Notes: generated by a model from the sequence alone, not told the origin. A DNA stretch of 64,000 nucleotides from Mycobacterium angelicum (GCF_002086155.1 NZ_MVHE01000007.1:1-64000); one strand, 5' to 3'; counted from the stretch's first letter, positions 33,776-44,471 are shown. Numbers and translations: made by a program.

Positions 33776-36700
33776 ATGTCAACTTTGCTGATCGCACCCG
33801 AAGCTTTGGTGGCCGCTTCGCAGGAACTGACCGGACTCGGGTCGGCGCTGGGAGCCGCGAATTCCGCTGCCGCGGCATCAACGACGCAGGTAGTGGCCGC
33901 AGCGGGCGATGAAGTATCGGCGGCCATCGCGAGGTTGTTCGGGTCCCTCGGTCAGGAGTATCAGGTCCTCAGCGCGCAGTCGGCGTTGTTTCAGGAGCAG
34001 TTTGCTCGCACTCTGGCCTCCGGCGCCGGCGCGTATGCGGCAGCAGAAGCGGCGAGTGTTTCGCCGCTGCAGTGGTTGGAAGACGCGGTGCTGGGCGTGA
34101 TCAATGCGCCCACCAACATCCTGCTGGGTCGCCCCCTGATCGGGAATGGCACCGATGGCGCGCCCGGTACCGGAAACAACGGCGGGGCCGGCGGAATTTT
34201 GATCGGCAACGGCGGCAATGGCGGCTCGGGTGCGGCGGGCCAAGTCGGCGGGCGCGGCGGTAACGCCGGGCTGTTTGGCAATGGTGGCATCGGCGGGGCT
34301 GGTGGTGCGGCCACAGTGACCGGCGGCACCGGCGGAACGGGCGGTGGCGGTGGCGCCGGCGGGTGGCTGGGCGGGTTCGGCGGCGCAGGCGGCATCGGTG
34401 GCGCCGGCGCGGTCGGTGGCGACGGCGGGGCCGGTGGTGCTGGTGGCATGAGTCGGGCGTTGGCCGGTTGGGGCGGCGGCGCCGGCGGGGCCGGCGGCGT
34501 CGGCGGCGCAGGCTCAGCCGGGGCCTCCGGCGCGGTACCCGGTAACGGCGGCAGCGGCGGCAACGGCGGTGCCGGCGGGACCGGCGGAGGCACACAAGCC
34601 TTCTTCAACAGCACCGTTGGCGCGGGCGGGGCCGGCGGCGCCGGCGGGGTCGGCGGCAGCGGCGGAGACGGAGCTATGGGCGCCGTCGGCGGCAACGCGG
34701 GACACGGTGGTAACGGCGGCGCCGGGGGCGCTGCGGGCGGCGCGAGCGGCATCGCCGGCAGCGGCGGCGCGGGTGGCGCCGGCGGCATCGGCGGTACCGG
34801 CGGCGGCGGTACCTCGACGGCGGGCGATGGCGGTGCGGGCGGCGACGGCGGCACCGGCGGGCTTGCCGGCGCTGTCGGCAGTGGCGGGACCGTCGGTAGT
34901 GGTGGGGCCGGCGGCGCGGGTGGCACCGGCGGCGCCGGGCTCCATGCCGCCGATGGCAGCGGCAACGTCGGCGGCCAGGCCGGCAATGGTGGGGCCGGCG
35001 GCCAAGGCGGCAGCGCCGGCAACGCCAGTGGCACCGCCGGTAGCGGCGGGGCCGGCGGCGCCGGCGGTGTCGGCGGTACCGGCGGCAGCAGCGCGACCAG
35101 TACAGGAACAGGGGGTAACGGCGGAAGCGGCGGGAACGGCGGCACCGGTGGTCTTGCCGGCGCCGTCGGCAGCGGCGGAACCGTAGGCAATGGCGGCGCC
35201 GGTGGCGCCGGCGGCACCGGCGCCGCCGGGGCCAATGCCGCCGATGGGAGCGGTAGTACAGGCGGTCAGGCAGGCAATGGCGGCACCGGCGGCAACGGCG
35301 GTAACGCCGGTAATGCCAGCGGCACCGCCGGTAGCGGTGGCGCCGGCGGCGCAGGAGGGAGCGGCGGCATCGGCGGCAGCAGTTCGGTAACCGCAGGCGA
35401 CGGAGGCGGCGGCGGCCAGGGCGGCACCGGCGGGCTGACCGGCACCGTGGGCACCGGCGGAACCGTTGGCAGCGGCGGAACCGGCGGCGCCGGCGGCAAG
35501 GGTGGTGCCGGCCTCGACGCCGCCGCGGGCACCGGCGACGGTGGCGGCAAAGCCGGCAATGGTGGCCTCGGCGGCAACGGCGGCAAGGCAGGTGACGCCA
35601 CCGGCACCGCAGGCAGTGGTGGGGCCGGTGGCGCTGGAGGGATCGGCGGCGCCGGCGGGAGCGGTATCGAAAACACCGGCCTACCTGGCGATGGCGGCAC
35701 CGGCGGCACCGGTGGGTCTGGCGGCAAGGGCGGCACCGGCGGTGACGTGGGCACCGTGGGCACTGGCGGGTCCGCCGGCAAGGGTGGTGCGGGCGGCACC
35801 GGCGGCGGCGGCGGTGAGGGTGGTGCCGCCGGCCCAGGAGCAAAGGCCGGCGACGGCGGTGCCGGTGGTGCCGGCGGCGATGCCGGGCTCGGCGGCAACG
35901 GCCCATCCGGAGGCGCGGGTGGCACTGGCGGCGACGGAGGCGCCGGCGGCGCGGGTGGCACCACTGGCGCCCCGGCCGAGGGCGGCTCCGGCGGTATGGG
36001 CGGCAAAGCGGGCGCCGGCGGCGGCGGCGGTACCGGCCTCACCGGGGTAGGCGGGGCCGGCGGCGATGGTGGTGTCGGCGGGGCCGGCGGCAGCGGCGGG
36101 GATGGCGGTGACTTCGGCGTCGCAACTGGTGGCCAGGGCGGGCGCGGTGGCGACGCCGGGCAGGGCGGCGTCGGCAAGACCGATGGCGGCGTCGGCGGCA
36201 TAGGCGGCCAGGGCGGCCAAGGCGGCCAAGGCGGAGACCAGGTCGCCGGTGGCGGCACAGCCGGCAATGGCGGCAATGGCGGCGACGGCGGCCTGGGCGG
36301 CAAGGGCGGCACCGGTACCTCCGGCGTCGGGGGCGCCGGCGGTACCGGCGGCACTGGTGGCGCCGCCGGCAACGGCGGCGCCGGCGAAAACAGCCGAGGC
36401 GGCTTCACCGGCGGGAACGGCGGCGAAGGCGGCAAGGGTGGCGACGGCCTCGCTGGAGGCGGAATCGGCGGCGGCGGTGGCACCGGCGGCGCCGGCGGCT
36501 CGGGCGGCGACGGCGCCACCAACACCTTCAGCACGGGCGGCGACGGCGGTATGGGCGGCAAAGGTGGCGACGGCGGTAGCGGCACCGGAGCGGACGCCGC
36601 GGGTGGCCACGCTGGGGCGGGCGGCCTCGGCGGTGCCGGGGGCGCCGGCGGCGACGTCACCACCGGCGCTTTCAGTGGCGGTGGCCAGGGCGGCCAAGGC

Positions 36701-38752
36701 GGGGACGGTGGCACTGGCGGCACCGGCCAGGGCGTCGGCGGCGACGGCGGCCAGGGCGGTGGCGGCGGGGCCGCGGGCAAGAGCGGCACGGGCGGTCAGA
36801 GCAACGGCGGCTACGGCGGCAACGGTGGTATGGGCGGCACCGGCGGCAACGGCGTCACCGGCGGTGGAGCCGGCGGCAAAGGTGGCGACGGTGCGGCCGG
36901 CGCCGACGGCAGCTCCTCCGCCACGGCGGTCTACAGCGTCGGCGGTGGCGGCGGCAACGGCGGCTTCGGCGGCAATGGCGGCAACGGGACCGGAGTCAAT
37001 GCAGCAGGTGGCGCCGCTGGGGCCGGCGGCGTCGGAGGCGCCGGGGGCAACGGCGGCGACGTCAGCCCCACCGGGCAAAGCCAAGGCGGCGACGCCGGCC
37101 AGGGCGGCATGGGTGGCAGTGGCGGCACCGGCACCGGCGTCGGCGGCAACGGAGGCCAAGGCGGAGCCGGCGGGGCCGCCGGCAATGGCGGCAAGGGCAG
37201 CGATAGCAATGGCGGCCGCGGCGGCGATGCCGGATGGGGCGGCGTTGGCGGCGACGGTGCCGCGGGCGGCGGCTCGGGTGGCGACGGTGGCGTGGGCGGT
37301 AAGGGCGGCGACGCTGGTGACGCCGAGAACTACAGCTATGCGGACCGCGGGGGTCGTGGCGGCGTCGGCGGCAACGGCGGCAACGGCACCGGGGCGCAGG
37401 CCGCGGGTGGCAACGCGGGGAACGGCGGCGCGGGTGGTGCCGGCGGCACCTCCGGGGACGTCACCAACGCCACCGGCCAGACCGCCGGCGACTATGGCGG
37501 CAGCGGCGGCAATGGCGGCAAAGGCGGCACTGGAGCCGGCGGCGTCGGCGGCAATGGCGGCGACGGCGGCGACGGCGGTGCCAGTGGGAAAGCCGGCACC
37601 GGCGGCCAGTACATCTACTCCGGCGGCGGCGGCGACGGCGGCTGGGGCGGTGATGGCGGCGACGGCTTAACCGGCGGCGGCAAGGGCGGCGCCGGCGGCA
37701 AGGGCGCCGATGGCAGTGACGTCACCGGCAGCGCTGCGACCACGCAGCTCGAGGCCGGCTACGGCGGTTGGGGCGGCAGAGGCGGCAACGGCGGCGCCGG
37801 TACCGGCGCCGGCTCGACGGGCGGTGACGGCGGGGCAGGTGGCGCGGGTGGCACCGCGGGCGACATCCTGAGCGCCGGCAGCAAAGACCTCGGCACTCCA
37901 AATTACTCCGGCTGGGGCGGCTGGGGCGGCGACGGCGGCAATGGCGGAGCCGGTGTCGGTCTCGGCGCCAGCGGGGGTAACGGCGGAGCCGGCGGCGCCG
38001 CCGGCGACGGCGGCCAAAGCGTCCCCGGCGGTTACACCCATGGCGCCGGCGGTGGTCGAGGCGGCAACGGCGGCTTTGGCGGCAACGCCGACAGCAATGG
38101 CGGGGTGAACGGCAACGGCGGCGACGGCGGTCACGGCGGCAACAGTTCAGCCGGCTACGGCGGCGGCGAGGGTTACAACGGCGGCAACGGCGGTCACGGT
38201 GGTAACGCCGGCACTGGCGGCAGCGGGGGCGACGGCGGTAACGGCGGTAACGCCGGCACAGCCGGCAATGCGGGCGACGGCCTCGCCGGCACCTCCCAAA
38301 ATGGCGGCCAGGCTTGGCGATTCGATTCCTACCTAGCTGGAAACGGCGGCAACGGCGGCAACGCCGGTTCAGTCACCGGCCTCAACGGCAACGGCGGCCA
38401 TGGCACCGCGGGCGCCAACGGCGGCAGCGGTGCTTCGGGCAGCGCCGACGGTGGCAACGGCTCAGCCGGTGCCGACGGCGGCAACGGCGGCAACGCCGGC
38501 ACCGGTGGCATCGGCGGCGTCGGCGGCAACGCCGGCGTCGGCGGCAACGGCGGCAATGGCGGTTCCGTTCCGTCCGGCGGCAACGGCGCCAACGGCGGCC
38601 ATGGCGGAAACGGCGGAAACGGCGGCAACGGACCCGGCGGGGTCGGTGGCTACGGCGCCGGCGGCGGCTCGGCCGGTCTCCGCGGCATCCCGGCCGGCAC
38701 CGACGGCACCCCCGGCGGCGACGGCACCAACGGCACGCCTTCACCTCCGTAA
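33776..38752 (+). CDS. PE_PGRS protein, long (about 1658 residues)
   Basis: An N-terminal PE domain (about residues 1-95, starting [16 protein letters not shown], with Y-x-x-x-S/A near the YQVL segment) is followed by the GRPLIGNG linker near 118 and then almost pure Gly-Gly-Ala/Asn-Gly PGRS sequence. ATG 33776 is chosen because it is the canonical PE start; the earlier in-frame ATG adds a non-PE extension. Internal repeats are ordered: three ~95-residue units at 34807-35658 and four ~136-residue units at 36323-37958. PE domains direct export by ESX-5; cell-surface location is expected. Confidence 0.93.
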   Translation: MSTLLIAPEALVAASQELTGLGSALGAANSAAAASTTQVVAAAGDEVSAAIARLFGSLGQEYQVLSAQSALFQEQFARTLASGAGAYAAAEAASVSPLQWLEDAVLGVINAPTNILLGRPLIGNGTDGAPGTGNNGGAGGILIGNGGNGGSGAAGQVGGRGGNAGLFGNGGIGGAGGAATVTGGTGGTGGGGGAGGWLGGFGGAGGIGGAGAVGGDGGAGGAGGMSRALAGWGGGAGGAGGVGGAGSAGASGAVPGNGGSGGNGGAGGTGGGTQAFFNSTVGAGGAGGAGGVGGSGGDGAMGAVGGNAGHGGNGGAGGAAGGASGIAGSGGAGGAGGIGGTGGGGTSTAGDGGAGGDGGTGGLAGAVGSGGTVGSGGAGGAGGTGGAGLHAADGSGNVGGQAGNGGAGGQGGSAGNASGTAGSGGAGGAGGVGGTGGSSATSTGTGGNGGSGGNGGTGGLAGAVGSGGTVGNGGAGGAGGTGAAGANAADGSGSTGGQAGNGGTGGNGGNAGNASGTAGSGGAGGAGGSGGIGGSSSVTAGDGGGGGQGGTGGLTGTVGTGGTVGSGGTGGAGGKGGAGLDAAAGTGDGGGKAGNGGLGGNGGKAGDATGTAGSGGAGGAGGIGGAGGSGIENTGLPGDGGTGGTGGSGGKGGTGGDVGTVGTGGSAGKGGAGGTGGGGGEGGAAGPGAKAGDGGAGGAGGDAGLGGNGPSGGAGGTGGDGGAGGAGGTTGAPAEGGSGGMGGKAGAGGGGGTGLTGVGGAGGDGGVGGAGGSGGDGGDFGVATGGQGGRGGDAGQGGVGKTDGGVGGIGGQGGQGGQGGDQVAGGGTAGNGGNGGDGGLGGKGGTGTSGVGGAGGTGGTGGAAGNGGAGENSRGGFTGGNGGEGGKGGDGLAGGGIGGGGGTGGAGGSGGDGATNTFSTGGDGGMGGKGGDGGSGTGADAAGGHAGAGGLGGAGGAGGDVTTGAFSGGGQGGQGGDGGTGGTGQGVGGDGGQGGGGGAAGKSGTGGQSNGGYGGNGGMGGTGGNGVTGGGAGGKGGDGAAGADGSSSATAVYSVGGGGGNGGFGGNGGNGTGVNAAGGAAGAGGVGGAGGNGGDVSPTGQSQGGDAGQGGMGGSGGTGTGVGGNGGQGGAGGAAGNGGKGSDSNGGRGGDAGWGGVGGDGAAGGGSGGDGGVGGKGGDAGDAENYSYADRGGRGGVGGNGGNGTGAQAAGGNAGNGGAGGAGGTSGDVTNATGQTAGDYGGSGGNGGKGGTGAGGVGGNGGDGGDGGASGKAGTGGQYIYSGGGGDGGWGGDGGDGLTGGGKGGAGGKGADGSDVTGSAATTQLEAGYGGWGGRGGNGGAGTGAGSTGGDGGAGGAGGTAGDILSAGSKDLGTPNYSGWGGWGGDGGNGGAGVGLGASGGNGGAGGAAGDGGQSVPGGYTHGAGGGRGGNGGFGGNADSNGGVNGNGGDGGHGGNSSAGYGGGEGYNGGNGGHGGNAGTGGSGGDGGNGGNAGTAGNAGDGLAGTSQNGGQAWRFDSYLAGNGGNGGNAGSVTGLNGNGGHGTAGANGGSGASGSADGGNGSAGADGGNGGNAGTGGIGGVGGNAGVGGNGGNGGSVPSGGNGANGGHGGNGGNGGNGPGGVGGYGAGGGSAGLRGIPAGTDGTPGGDGTNGTPSPP
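34807..35658 (+). repeat. Three ~95-codon repeats within PE_PGRS
   Basis: Three consecutive units of 276, 291 and 285 bp. Each contains [15 protein letters not shown]- or [15 protein letters not shown]-like sequence and ends in [14 protein letters not shown] fourth, diverged start follows at 35659. Confidence 0.75.
36323..37958 (+). repeat. Four ~136-codon repeats within PE_PGRS
   Basis: Units start at 36323, 36731, 37136 and 37541 (408, 405, 405, 418 bp). Each begins with a GVGG block, has a variable aromatic or charged insert, then a GTGxxAxGGxAGxGG block and a Gly-Asp-Val/Ile turn. Confidence 0.75.
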
Positions 38753-38811
38753 ACGCTGGTCCTCAGTCAAAATTCAACATTTTTGCAGGAGCTGCTCCAT
38801 AGCTTCCGGCC

Positions 38812-41010
38812 ATGTCTTTTGTGATTGCGCCCGACGCGTTGGCAACTGCGGCCGCCGAATTGGCCGCTACCCGGGTGACCGCGCTGCCCATCACCGAGGT
38901 GGCGGCGGCGGCCGGCGACGAGGTATCGGCGGCCATGGCCGAGTTTTTCGGCAGCTATGCCCGTGAATATCAGGAACTGAGCGAGCACGCGGCCGCGTAT
39001 CAGGCACGATTCGTCCAGTTACTGACCAGCGCCGGTGGCGCGTACGCGAGCGCCGAGGCCGCCAATGCCTCCCCGCTGCAGCTGCTGGAACAGGCCATCA
39101 ACACCCCCACCCAGCTCCTGTTGGGACGCCCGCTGATCGGCGATGGCGCCCCCGGTTCCGCGGCCCATCCCGATGGCGCGGCCGGCGGGCTGTTGTTCGG
39201 CAAGGGTGGCAATGGTTACTCGCAAACGGCCGTCGGCGCGAACGGCGGAGCCGGCGGTGCGGCCGGGCTGTTCGGCAACGGCGGGCACGGCGGCGCCGCC
39301 GGCGCGGGCGCGATCGGCGGGGCCGGCGGTAATGGCGGCTGGTTGTGGGGCGCAGGTGGAGCGGGCGGCGCTGGCGGCGCCGCGATATCGGCTGGCACCA
39401 TGGGCGGTCTCGGCGGAGCGGGTGGCCACGCCTGGATCTTCGGCACCGGCGGAGCCGGTGGTGCAGGTGGCGCGGGCGCGGCGGGCACCGCCGGCAGCCA
39501 GGGCCTGACAGCCGGAAGTGCTGGCGGCGACGGCGGCACGGGCGGAGCCGGTGGCGCCGGGGGCGCCGGGGGCCGCGCCGGTTTCCTGGGCGGCGCGGGT
39601 GGCATCGGCGGCGACGGCGGCGCTGGTGGTGACGGCGGTCTGGGTGGGGCCGGAATGACGGGCGCCGACGGCGTTGGCGTGACTCCCGGCTCCGGTGTAA
39701 CCGGTGCCAGCGGCGGCACCGGTGGAACCGGTGGCAACGGCGGCAGCGGTGGGGCCGGCGGTGCCGGCGGCCTAGGTGGGGTGGATGCGAGCGGGCACCG
39801 AGCCAGTCAGGGCGTCGGCGGCAGCGGCGGAGATGGCGGCGGCGGCGGTACCGCGGGTACCGGCGGCCACGGGGCCACCGGCCCGGACACCACGCCCATC
39901 GGCGCGCCGGGTACCGGTGGCAAGGGCGGTGATGGAGGCATCTCCGGCGGCGGTGGCGCTGGCGGCGCCGGCGGCGCCGGATCGCACCCGGGAGACGCCG
40001 GGAGCGTCGGCAACACCCCGGTGGGCGGCACCGGTGGCACCGGCGGCGACGGCGGGCGCGGAGCCAACAGCGGCGGTACCGGTGGCGCCGGCGGCAACGG
40101 CGGTACCAGCCCGACCGGCTTTGGCGGCGCGGGTGGTGCCGGCGGAGCCGGCGGAACCCCGCTGGGCTCCGGCAATGGCGGAACGGGTGGGGCCGGCGGA
40201 ACCGGCGGGACCGGCAGCGGCGGCGGCACCGCCGGCGCTGGCGGTAGCGGCGGCGCGGGAGGCGTGGGAACCGGTTTTGCTAGCCCATCGAGCGCCCACG
40301 GCGGCACGGGCGGCAGCGGCGGCACGGGAGGTGCCGGCGTCAACGGCTCCGACGGCGGCGCCGGCGGCGACGGCGGCGACGGCGGCAAAGGTTCCGTCTA
40401 CGCGGGCGCCGGAGGTGCCGGCGGCAGTGGCGGTAACGGCACCAACGGCGGCAGCGGCGGCAGTGGTGGCAACGGCGCCACCGGCGCCGTCGGCAACGTC
40501 GTCGGCGGTGGCGGGCAGGGCGGCGCAGGCGGCGCCGGCGGCACCGGGACCAGCGGGGCCGGCGGCAATGGCGGTACCGGCGGCACCGGCGGCCTGGGCT
40601 GGGGAGGTTCGGGTGGCGGCCAGGGCGGCGCCGGCGGTAAGGCCGGTAGCGGTTTCACCGGCGGTACTGGCGGTAAGGGTGGCATCGGCGGTGCGGGCGC
40701 TTTCGACAGCTACCACTTCACCTCGATGCCAGGTGGTGCGGGTGGCATTGGCGGCGACGGCGGCACCGGCACTCACGGGGGCGGAGGTACCGGCGGCCAT
40801 GGTGGCACCGGCGGGCACGGCGCCGACAGCCCCAGCGATAGCTACTACGGCGGCAGCGGCGGAGCCGGAGGCAAGGGCGGACCGGGCGGTAGCGGCACCG
40901 GAGGATCAGGACAGGCGGGCGGGACAGGTGGGGCGGCTGTCAGATCGGGCACCAGCAAAGGAGTAGCCGGCAGCGCCGGTGGCGTCGGTGGCGCTGGCGG
41001 ACCTAGTTAG
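38812..41010 (+). CDS. PE_PGRS protein (732 residues) with shortened PE domain
   Basis: The PE domain begins [18 protein letters not shown] and keeps the second helix ([27 protein letters not shown]), but between them about 9 residues are missing compared with the preceding PE_PGRS protein. GRPLIGDG lies near residue 105, then PGRS sequence to the end, with a few Gly-poor inserts (for example [10 protein letters not shown] and [10 protein letters not shown]). It begins 59 bp after the first PE_PGRS stop, in the same direction. Likely an ESX-5 substrate, if the shorter PE domain still pairs or is recognised. Confidence 0.9.
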   Translation: MSFVIAPDALATAAAELAATRVTALPITEVAAAAGDEVSAAMAEFFGSYAREYQELSEHAAAYQARFVQLLTSAGGAYASAEAANASPLQLLEQAINTPTQLLLGRPLIGDGAPGSAAHPDGAAGGLLFGKGGNGYSQTAVGANGGAGGAAGLFGNGGHGGAAGAGAIGGAGGNGGWLWGAGGAGGAGGAAISAGTMGGLGGAGGHAWIFGTGGAGGAGGAGAAGTAGSQGLTAGSAGGDGGTGGAGGAGGAGGRAGFLGGAGGIGGDGGAGGDGGLGGAGMTGADGVGVTPGSGVTGASGGTGGTGGNGGSGGAGGAGGLGGVDASGHRASQGVGGSGGDGGGGGTAGTGGHGATGPDTTPIGAPGTGGKGGDGGISGGGGAGGAGGAGSHPGDAGSVGNTPVGGTGGTGGDGGRGANSGGTGGAGGNGGTSPTGFGGAGGAGGAGGTPLGSGNGGTGGAGGTGGTGSGGGTAGAGGSGGAGGVGTGFASPSSAHGGTGGSGGTGGAGVNGSDGGAGGDGGDGGKGSVYAGAGGAGGSGGNGTNGGSGGSGGNGATGAVGNVVGGGGQGGAGGAGGTGTSGAGGNGGTGGTGGLGWGGSGGGQGGAGGKAGSGFTGGTGGKGGIGGAGAFDSYHFTSMPGGAGGIGGDGGTGTHGGGGTGGHGGTGGHGADSPSDSYYGGSGGAGGKGGPGGSGTGGSGQAGGTGGAAVRSGTSKGVAGSAGGVGGAGGPS

Positions 41011-41200
41011 GACGTCGCAAGCCATTCGGAAAAGACATTTGCGACATTCCCGACTGGTGCGCCAATTGTCGCTATTGGTCAGAGCGAACTGGACTTAAGA
41101 TCGTGGCCAGGAAGGTCTGACCTGCCCCAAGCCTCATCGCCGCGGCTCATCTATAAGCTTTCGTAACCGCTTGTAATCTGTTGCATTTCAGGGAGTCGAA

Positions 41201-41551
41201 ATGAAATTCAAAGTTGCTCGCCGTGGCGCTGCGGTATTGGGTTGTGCCGCAGCGTTTGTGTTTTCTCCCGCGGTTGCCAGCGCTGATCCCCCCGACCCGC
41301 ACCAGCCGGACATGACGAAGGGTTACTGCCCGGGCGGTCGATGGGGTTGGGGCAACTTGGCCGTGTGTGACGGCGAGAAGTACCCCGACGGGTCGTTTTG
41401 GCATCAGTGGATGAAGACCTGGGCGGTCGGCCCTCAGTTCTACTACGACTGTGTCGGCGGCGACGAACCCGTTCCGGGGCCGCCTCCGCCCGGTGGCTGT
41501 AACGGGGCTATTCCGCCCGACGACCCGGCTGCGCCCGCACCCGCACCCTGA
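41201..41551 (+). CDS. Small secreted Cys/Pro-rich protein
   Basis: A 116-residue protein with a clear signal peptide: basic start (MKFKVARRG), hydrophobic core and a probable cut after PAVASA. The mature part begins DPPDPHQPD and has CPGGRWGWGNLAVCDG, a DGSFWHQWM block and four cysteines in all, suggesting two disulfides, then a Pro-rich tail. It resembles small exported mycobacterial proteins that I cannot name. The last 109 bp overlap the convergent TetR gene. Confidence 0.78.
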   Translation: MKFKVARRGAAVLGCAAAFVFSPAVASADPPDPHQPDMTKGYCPGGRWGWGNLAVCDGEKYPDGSFWHQWMKTWAVGPQFYYDCVGGDEPVPGPPPPGGCNGAIPPDDPAAPAPAP

Positions 41552-42198
41552 CCTCGGCAGGCAGCGTTAGACGGCGCCTCGAACTGCGACAGCGATGCCA
41601 TCCGTGGATAGAGGATCGCTGGGCCCAGCCATCGAGTAACAAAGTGGCGTAGTGCGAGTCCTTTGCGCGGCGACTGCCCAGGATCGGTCAGCAGGGACTG
41701 AACTGTGCGCAAGGTAATTTCGGCGAGGTGTGCAAGGGCGGTGGTGTCGAAGCCGTGGAGCCCCCAATCGACATCGAGGCGGTGGAAAACCGACAAGCAG
41801 AACGTGATCGCCGTGTCGGCGGTCAGCGAGGTGACGGCTTCGCCCGCGTGTCGGCGGGTCAATAGGCTCTCCAGCTGGGGATCACCGGAGAGGTTCTCGA
41901 CTCCGAAGGACACGCATTCGATGACCGCGGTGACCGGGTCGTTGAGTCCGCTGACGTGTTCTACCAACTGGTCGATGAACCCGTTGACCGCACGCATTGA
42001 GCTGGCGATGAGCAGCGCGTCGGCATTGGGAAAGTAGCGGTACACCGTCTGGCGAGTGACGCCGAGCCGGCGGGCGACGTCGGCAAGGCGGATCCCCGAT
42101 CCACGCTCGGCGACCTCTTCGTCGACTGCAGCCAGAATTCGTGAAATCGCCTCCTCGTCCGATGAGGGTGTCAAACCCGCCCAGCCACGACTACGCAT
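41443..42198 (-). CDS. TetR-family transcriptional regulator
   Basis: A 251-residue regulator. The helix-turn-helix is IRLADVARRLGVTRQTVYRY near residues 40-60; the rest is an all-helical ligand domain up to about residue 212. The final ~35 residues, starting near APSNAACRGQ, are Gly/Pro-rich and read antisense to the secreted-protein gene, so they are probably not part of the original domain. The start at 42198 overlaps the end of the P450 gene by 8 bp, so the pair is one operon and this regulator probably controls it. Confidence 0.85.
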   Translation of the reverse strand: MRSRGWAGLTPSSDEEAISRILAAVDEEVAERGSGIRLADVARRLGVTRQTVYRYFPNADALLIASSMRAVNGFIDQLVEHVSGLNDPVTAVIECVSFGVENLSGDPQLESLLTRRHAGEAVTSLTADTAITFCLSVFHRLDVDWGLHGFDTTALAHLAEITLRTVQSLLTDPGQSPRKGLALRHFVTRWLGPAILYPRMASLSQFEAPSNAACRGQGAGAGAAGSSGGIAPLQPPGGGGPGTGSSPPTQS

Positions 42199-43444
42199 CC
42201 GCCGTCACAAGCCTTTCGCTGGTGAATTCGATCGGCAGAGTTTTCGGACCGGTCATACCCAGCAGGGATTTCCACGGTGCCGGACCAACGCGATTGGGGG
42301 CCGAAAGGCGGCGGGTGAGGACTGTGAGCGCTTCCGCCAGTTCGCGGCGGGCGAGGTTCGCCCCCAGACAGTAGTGCGCGCCACCGCCGAACGTCAGGAT
42401 TGCGGGCACGTCCTTGCGCGCGATGTCGAAGCGGTCGGCATCGTCATAGATCGCTGGATCTCGGTTGGCTGCAAAGGTATTGACAAGTATGAAGGTCCCC
42501 CCCGGGAACATGTAGCCACCGAACTCGACATCCCCGGCGGCGGCTCGCGGCACGATACTGGCCGCCGGTGAGTGGCGCATGCTCTCCTCGACCGCCTGCA
42601 TGGCAAGTTCTGGATGGTCGCGCAGTTTCGCCCACTGATCCGGGTGCTCGCAAAGCACCTGCACCGAAGCGGCTAGTTGGTTCCGCGTCGTATCCGTTCC
42701 CGCCATCAAGAAGCCGGCCGCCAGCATGCGGAGTTCGTCGAGATTGAGACGGTCGCCTTCGCTTTCGGCGCGGATGAGTTCGGACAGCAGGTCATCGGTC
42801 AGATTGTTTCGGCGGGCGGCGACCATGTCGTCGACGTAGGCGTCGAGTTCACTCCATGCGCGCATGATTGCGGCCTCATCGAAGGTGGCAGCGGGCTGAA
42901 AGTTGAGGGCTTTGAAGATTTCCTCGGTCCAGTCCGCGAACAGCTGCCAATCCTCACGAGGCGCACCGAGCAGCGCGCAGATGATCGGGGTTGGGTAGGG
43001 ACGCGCGATGTCGGTCACGACGTCGCACCGTCCAGCGTCTACCACCCGATCGATCAGCCCGTTCATCACCTCGTGGATCGTGTCTTGGAGACGTGATGTC
43101 GCGCGGGGAGTGAACGCCTTGGAGACCAGTTTGCGTAACCGCACGTGTGGTGCGCCGTCCAGGCCCAGGAGGCTGTTCACCAACTTGTCGTACAACGGAC
43201 CCGACGTGATGCCCTGTGCCGCCAGAGTGATACCGGGCGGCAGACGGAATCTGTTGTCGCGCAATATTTCCCGAGCCATCTCGTAGGAAAGGATTTCCGG
43301 GCCGAGGGGCCCGATGGCGATGGGCGCACACGATTGCGCCCGTCGGACATCCTCAAGGATGTCGTGCGGAGTGGCGGTGAGGCTGTAATCGAGCGTTGGT
43401 AGACCAGCTTCGAAGACGTTGGGGGCGGTGCTGTGCGCGTTCAT
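42191..43444 (-). CDS. Cytochrome P450
   Basis: A heme monooxygenase of about 417 residues. The I-helix oxygen-activation motif is AGTDTTRNQ, the K-helix ExxR is EESMR, and the heme Cys lies in FGGGAHYCLGANLAR. No membrane anchor, as usual for bacterial P450s. Start is uncertain: ATG 43444 or ATG 43486 (which adds 14 residues); neither has a strong ribosome binding site. It is in an operon with a TetR regulator. No ferredoxin gene is adjacent, so electrons come from elsewhere. Substrate unknown. Confidence 0.9.
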   Translation of the reverse strand: MNAHSTAPNVFEAGLPTLDYSLTATPHDILEDVRRAQSCAPIAIGPLGPEILSYEMAREILRDNRFRLPPGITLAAQGITSGPLYDKLVNSLLGLDGAPHVRLRKLVSKAFTPRATSRLQDTIHEVMNGLIDRVVDAGRCDVVTDIARPYPTPIICALLGAPREDWQLFADWTEEIFKALNFQPAATFDEAAIMRAWSELDAYVDDMVAARRNNLTDDLLSELIRAESEGDRLNLDELRMLAAGFLMAGTDTTRNQLAASVQVLCEHPDQWAKLRDHPELAMQAVEESMRHSPAASIVPRAAAGDVEFGGYMFPGGTFILVNTFAANRDPAIYDDADRFDIARKDVPAILTFGGGAHYCLGANLARRELAEALTVLTRRLSAPNRVGPAPWKSLLGMTGPKTLPIEFTSERLVTADA

Positions 43445-44018
43445 CGATGTCTCAACTTCCGCTGGAACCCTGACGGGTGCGGACATATGTACCACGAGCG
43501 TATGACCACTGCCCTAAGATGGTCAATGTCGAGCGTATATTGCGCGTCGGTTGGACAATTTGCGCTGAGTGATCATACGTTCTGTGTCAGAGTGTCCGAT
43601 TGGTCGCAAAGAAGCCAGCTTCACGCACTGCTGGGGAGTCAGCGCAATAGCGGAGTCCGGTGGCTGGACGACGCGGCACATGACGAAGCGGCTATACGCC
43701 GTGCGCACGCAGGATCACAGCTGGGCACCTATATTCGATGCGCCGCAAGGCCCCCTTGGGCTGCGTCACCTGCGGGTGCGTTTGATGCGACTCGAACCGG
43801 CACTTGACGGATTTTAAGTCCCAATTCCCTGTTCGATTGGGGTTGCTGCAAAGGCCGCCGAAAACAATGCAGGACCGGTAAACCACCGGCTCATGCAGGG
43901 AGGGAACGGCTTCGGCCATCCGTTAGCAGCTGTGCTGCTGGTTTGCGCATGCCGGCAGGTTGCTGCGAGAGTGCGGACGTGGCGTGGACGCCACCACCCG
44001 CCTGCCAGCTCGTGGCTT
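43445..44018. other. Region upstream of P450, left edge of the element remnant
   Basis: About 570 bp. 43487-43788 shows open frames in several phases but no recognisable protein. A tRNA-derived repeat lies at 43789-43821. 43822-44018 shows no gene. The P450 promoter should lie within the first 150 bp. Confidence 0.5.
43789..43821 (-). repeat. att-like fragment of the tRNA gene
   Basis: 33 bp, 30 of them identical to 45085-45117, which spans the anticodon loop through the T loop of the tRNA gene. The orientation is the same. On the 3' side only the GGTGC at the acceptor end remains alignable. This is the arrangement left when an element integrates into a tRNA 3' half. Confidence 0.75.
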
Positions 44019-44267
44019 CTACTCGCACCCGATTCCATTGCCGTCTCGGTCGAGGCCGTAGATGTCTCTGCCGATTACTCTTACGGGACCCTTGACGTAG
44101 GCCGGACCGTTACCGCTGCCGCCCGCACAGTCGACATCACTGGCGATCGGAACACAGGCACCCGAGTAGTTAGGGTCGCAATTCGAGCCGCCCGGATCGG
44201 CGCTGGCTGTCGGCAGGAAGGCAAGCACCATGACGAAGTAGGCCACCAGCGCTAATGACTTCCGCAC
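44019..44267 (-). CDS. Small exported protein with excalibur-type calcium-binding motif
   Basis: An 82-residue protein if started at GTG 44267, which gives a tidy signal peptide (VRKSLALVAYF to TASA) and cut before DPGGSNCDP. The C terminus reads DRDGNGIGCE, the DxDxDGxxCE signature of excalibur domains, with three further cysteines. A longer form could begin at TTG 44318. It lies inside the element remnant next to the tRNA gene. Extracellular, probably calcium-binding. Confidence 0.72.
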   Translation of the reverse strand: MRKSLALVAYFVMVLAFLPTASADPGGSNCDPNYSGACVPIASDVDCAGGSGNGPAYVKGPVRVIGRDIYGLDRDGNGIGCE

Positions 44268-44314
44268 GGTCGCAGATCGTAATGCGATCCCGTGCCGCCG
44301 CGTGGCCCTTTCTA

Positions 44315-44466
44315 TCAAATCACCACATGAGTGACTTGGTAGTCCCGGAATAAGTTGCTCCGACCAATACCGAAGATGGTTGTCAACTCACTGATCGCTT
44401 CTCCCTGCTCGTATAGGCGCATCAACCTCTTCTGTTGGGCGACATCGAGTTTCACAGGCTTGGCCG
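44315..44466 (-). pseudogene. Fragment of a serine recombinase: C-terminal HTH
   Basis: The minus-strand frame reads KPVKLDVAQQKRLMRLYEQG then EAISELTTIFGIGRSNLFRD and ends at a stop at 44315. This is the resolvase-type helix-turn-helix (HTH_7) found at the C terminus of serine recombinases. No catalytic domain is present upstream; a small membrane-protein gene occupies that place. A remnant only. Confidence 0.7.
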
Positions 44467-44471
44467 CGCAG

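Noticed and set aside
33991-38628. Long proline-rich open frames antisense to the PE_PGRS genes (up to ~500 codons).
   Set aside because: GC-rich Gly/Ala codons read in reverse give Pro/Ala without stops; no ribosome binding sites or domains.
34150-41000. Regular GGCGGCAACGGC-type repeats resembling an array.
   Set aside because: They are PGRS codons in an open frame, without uniform repeats and unique spacers, so not CRISPR.
43569-43817. 82-codon plus-strand frame near the att-like repeat.
   Set aside because: Runs into the tRNA-derived repeat, no start signal or homologue recognised.
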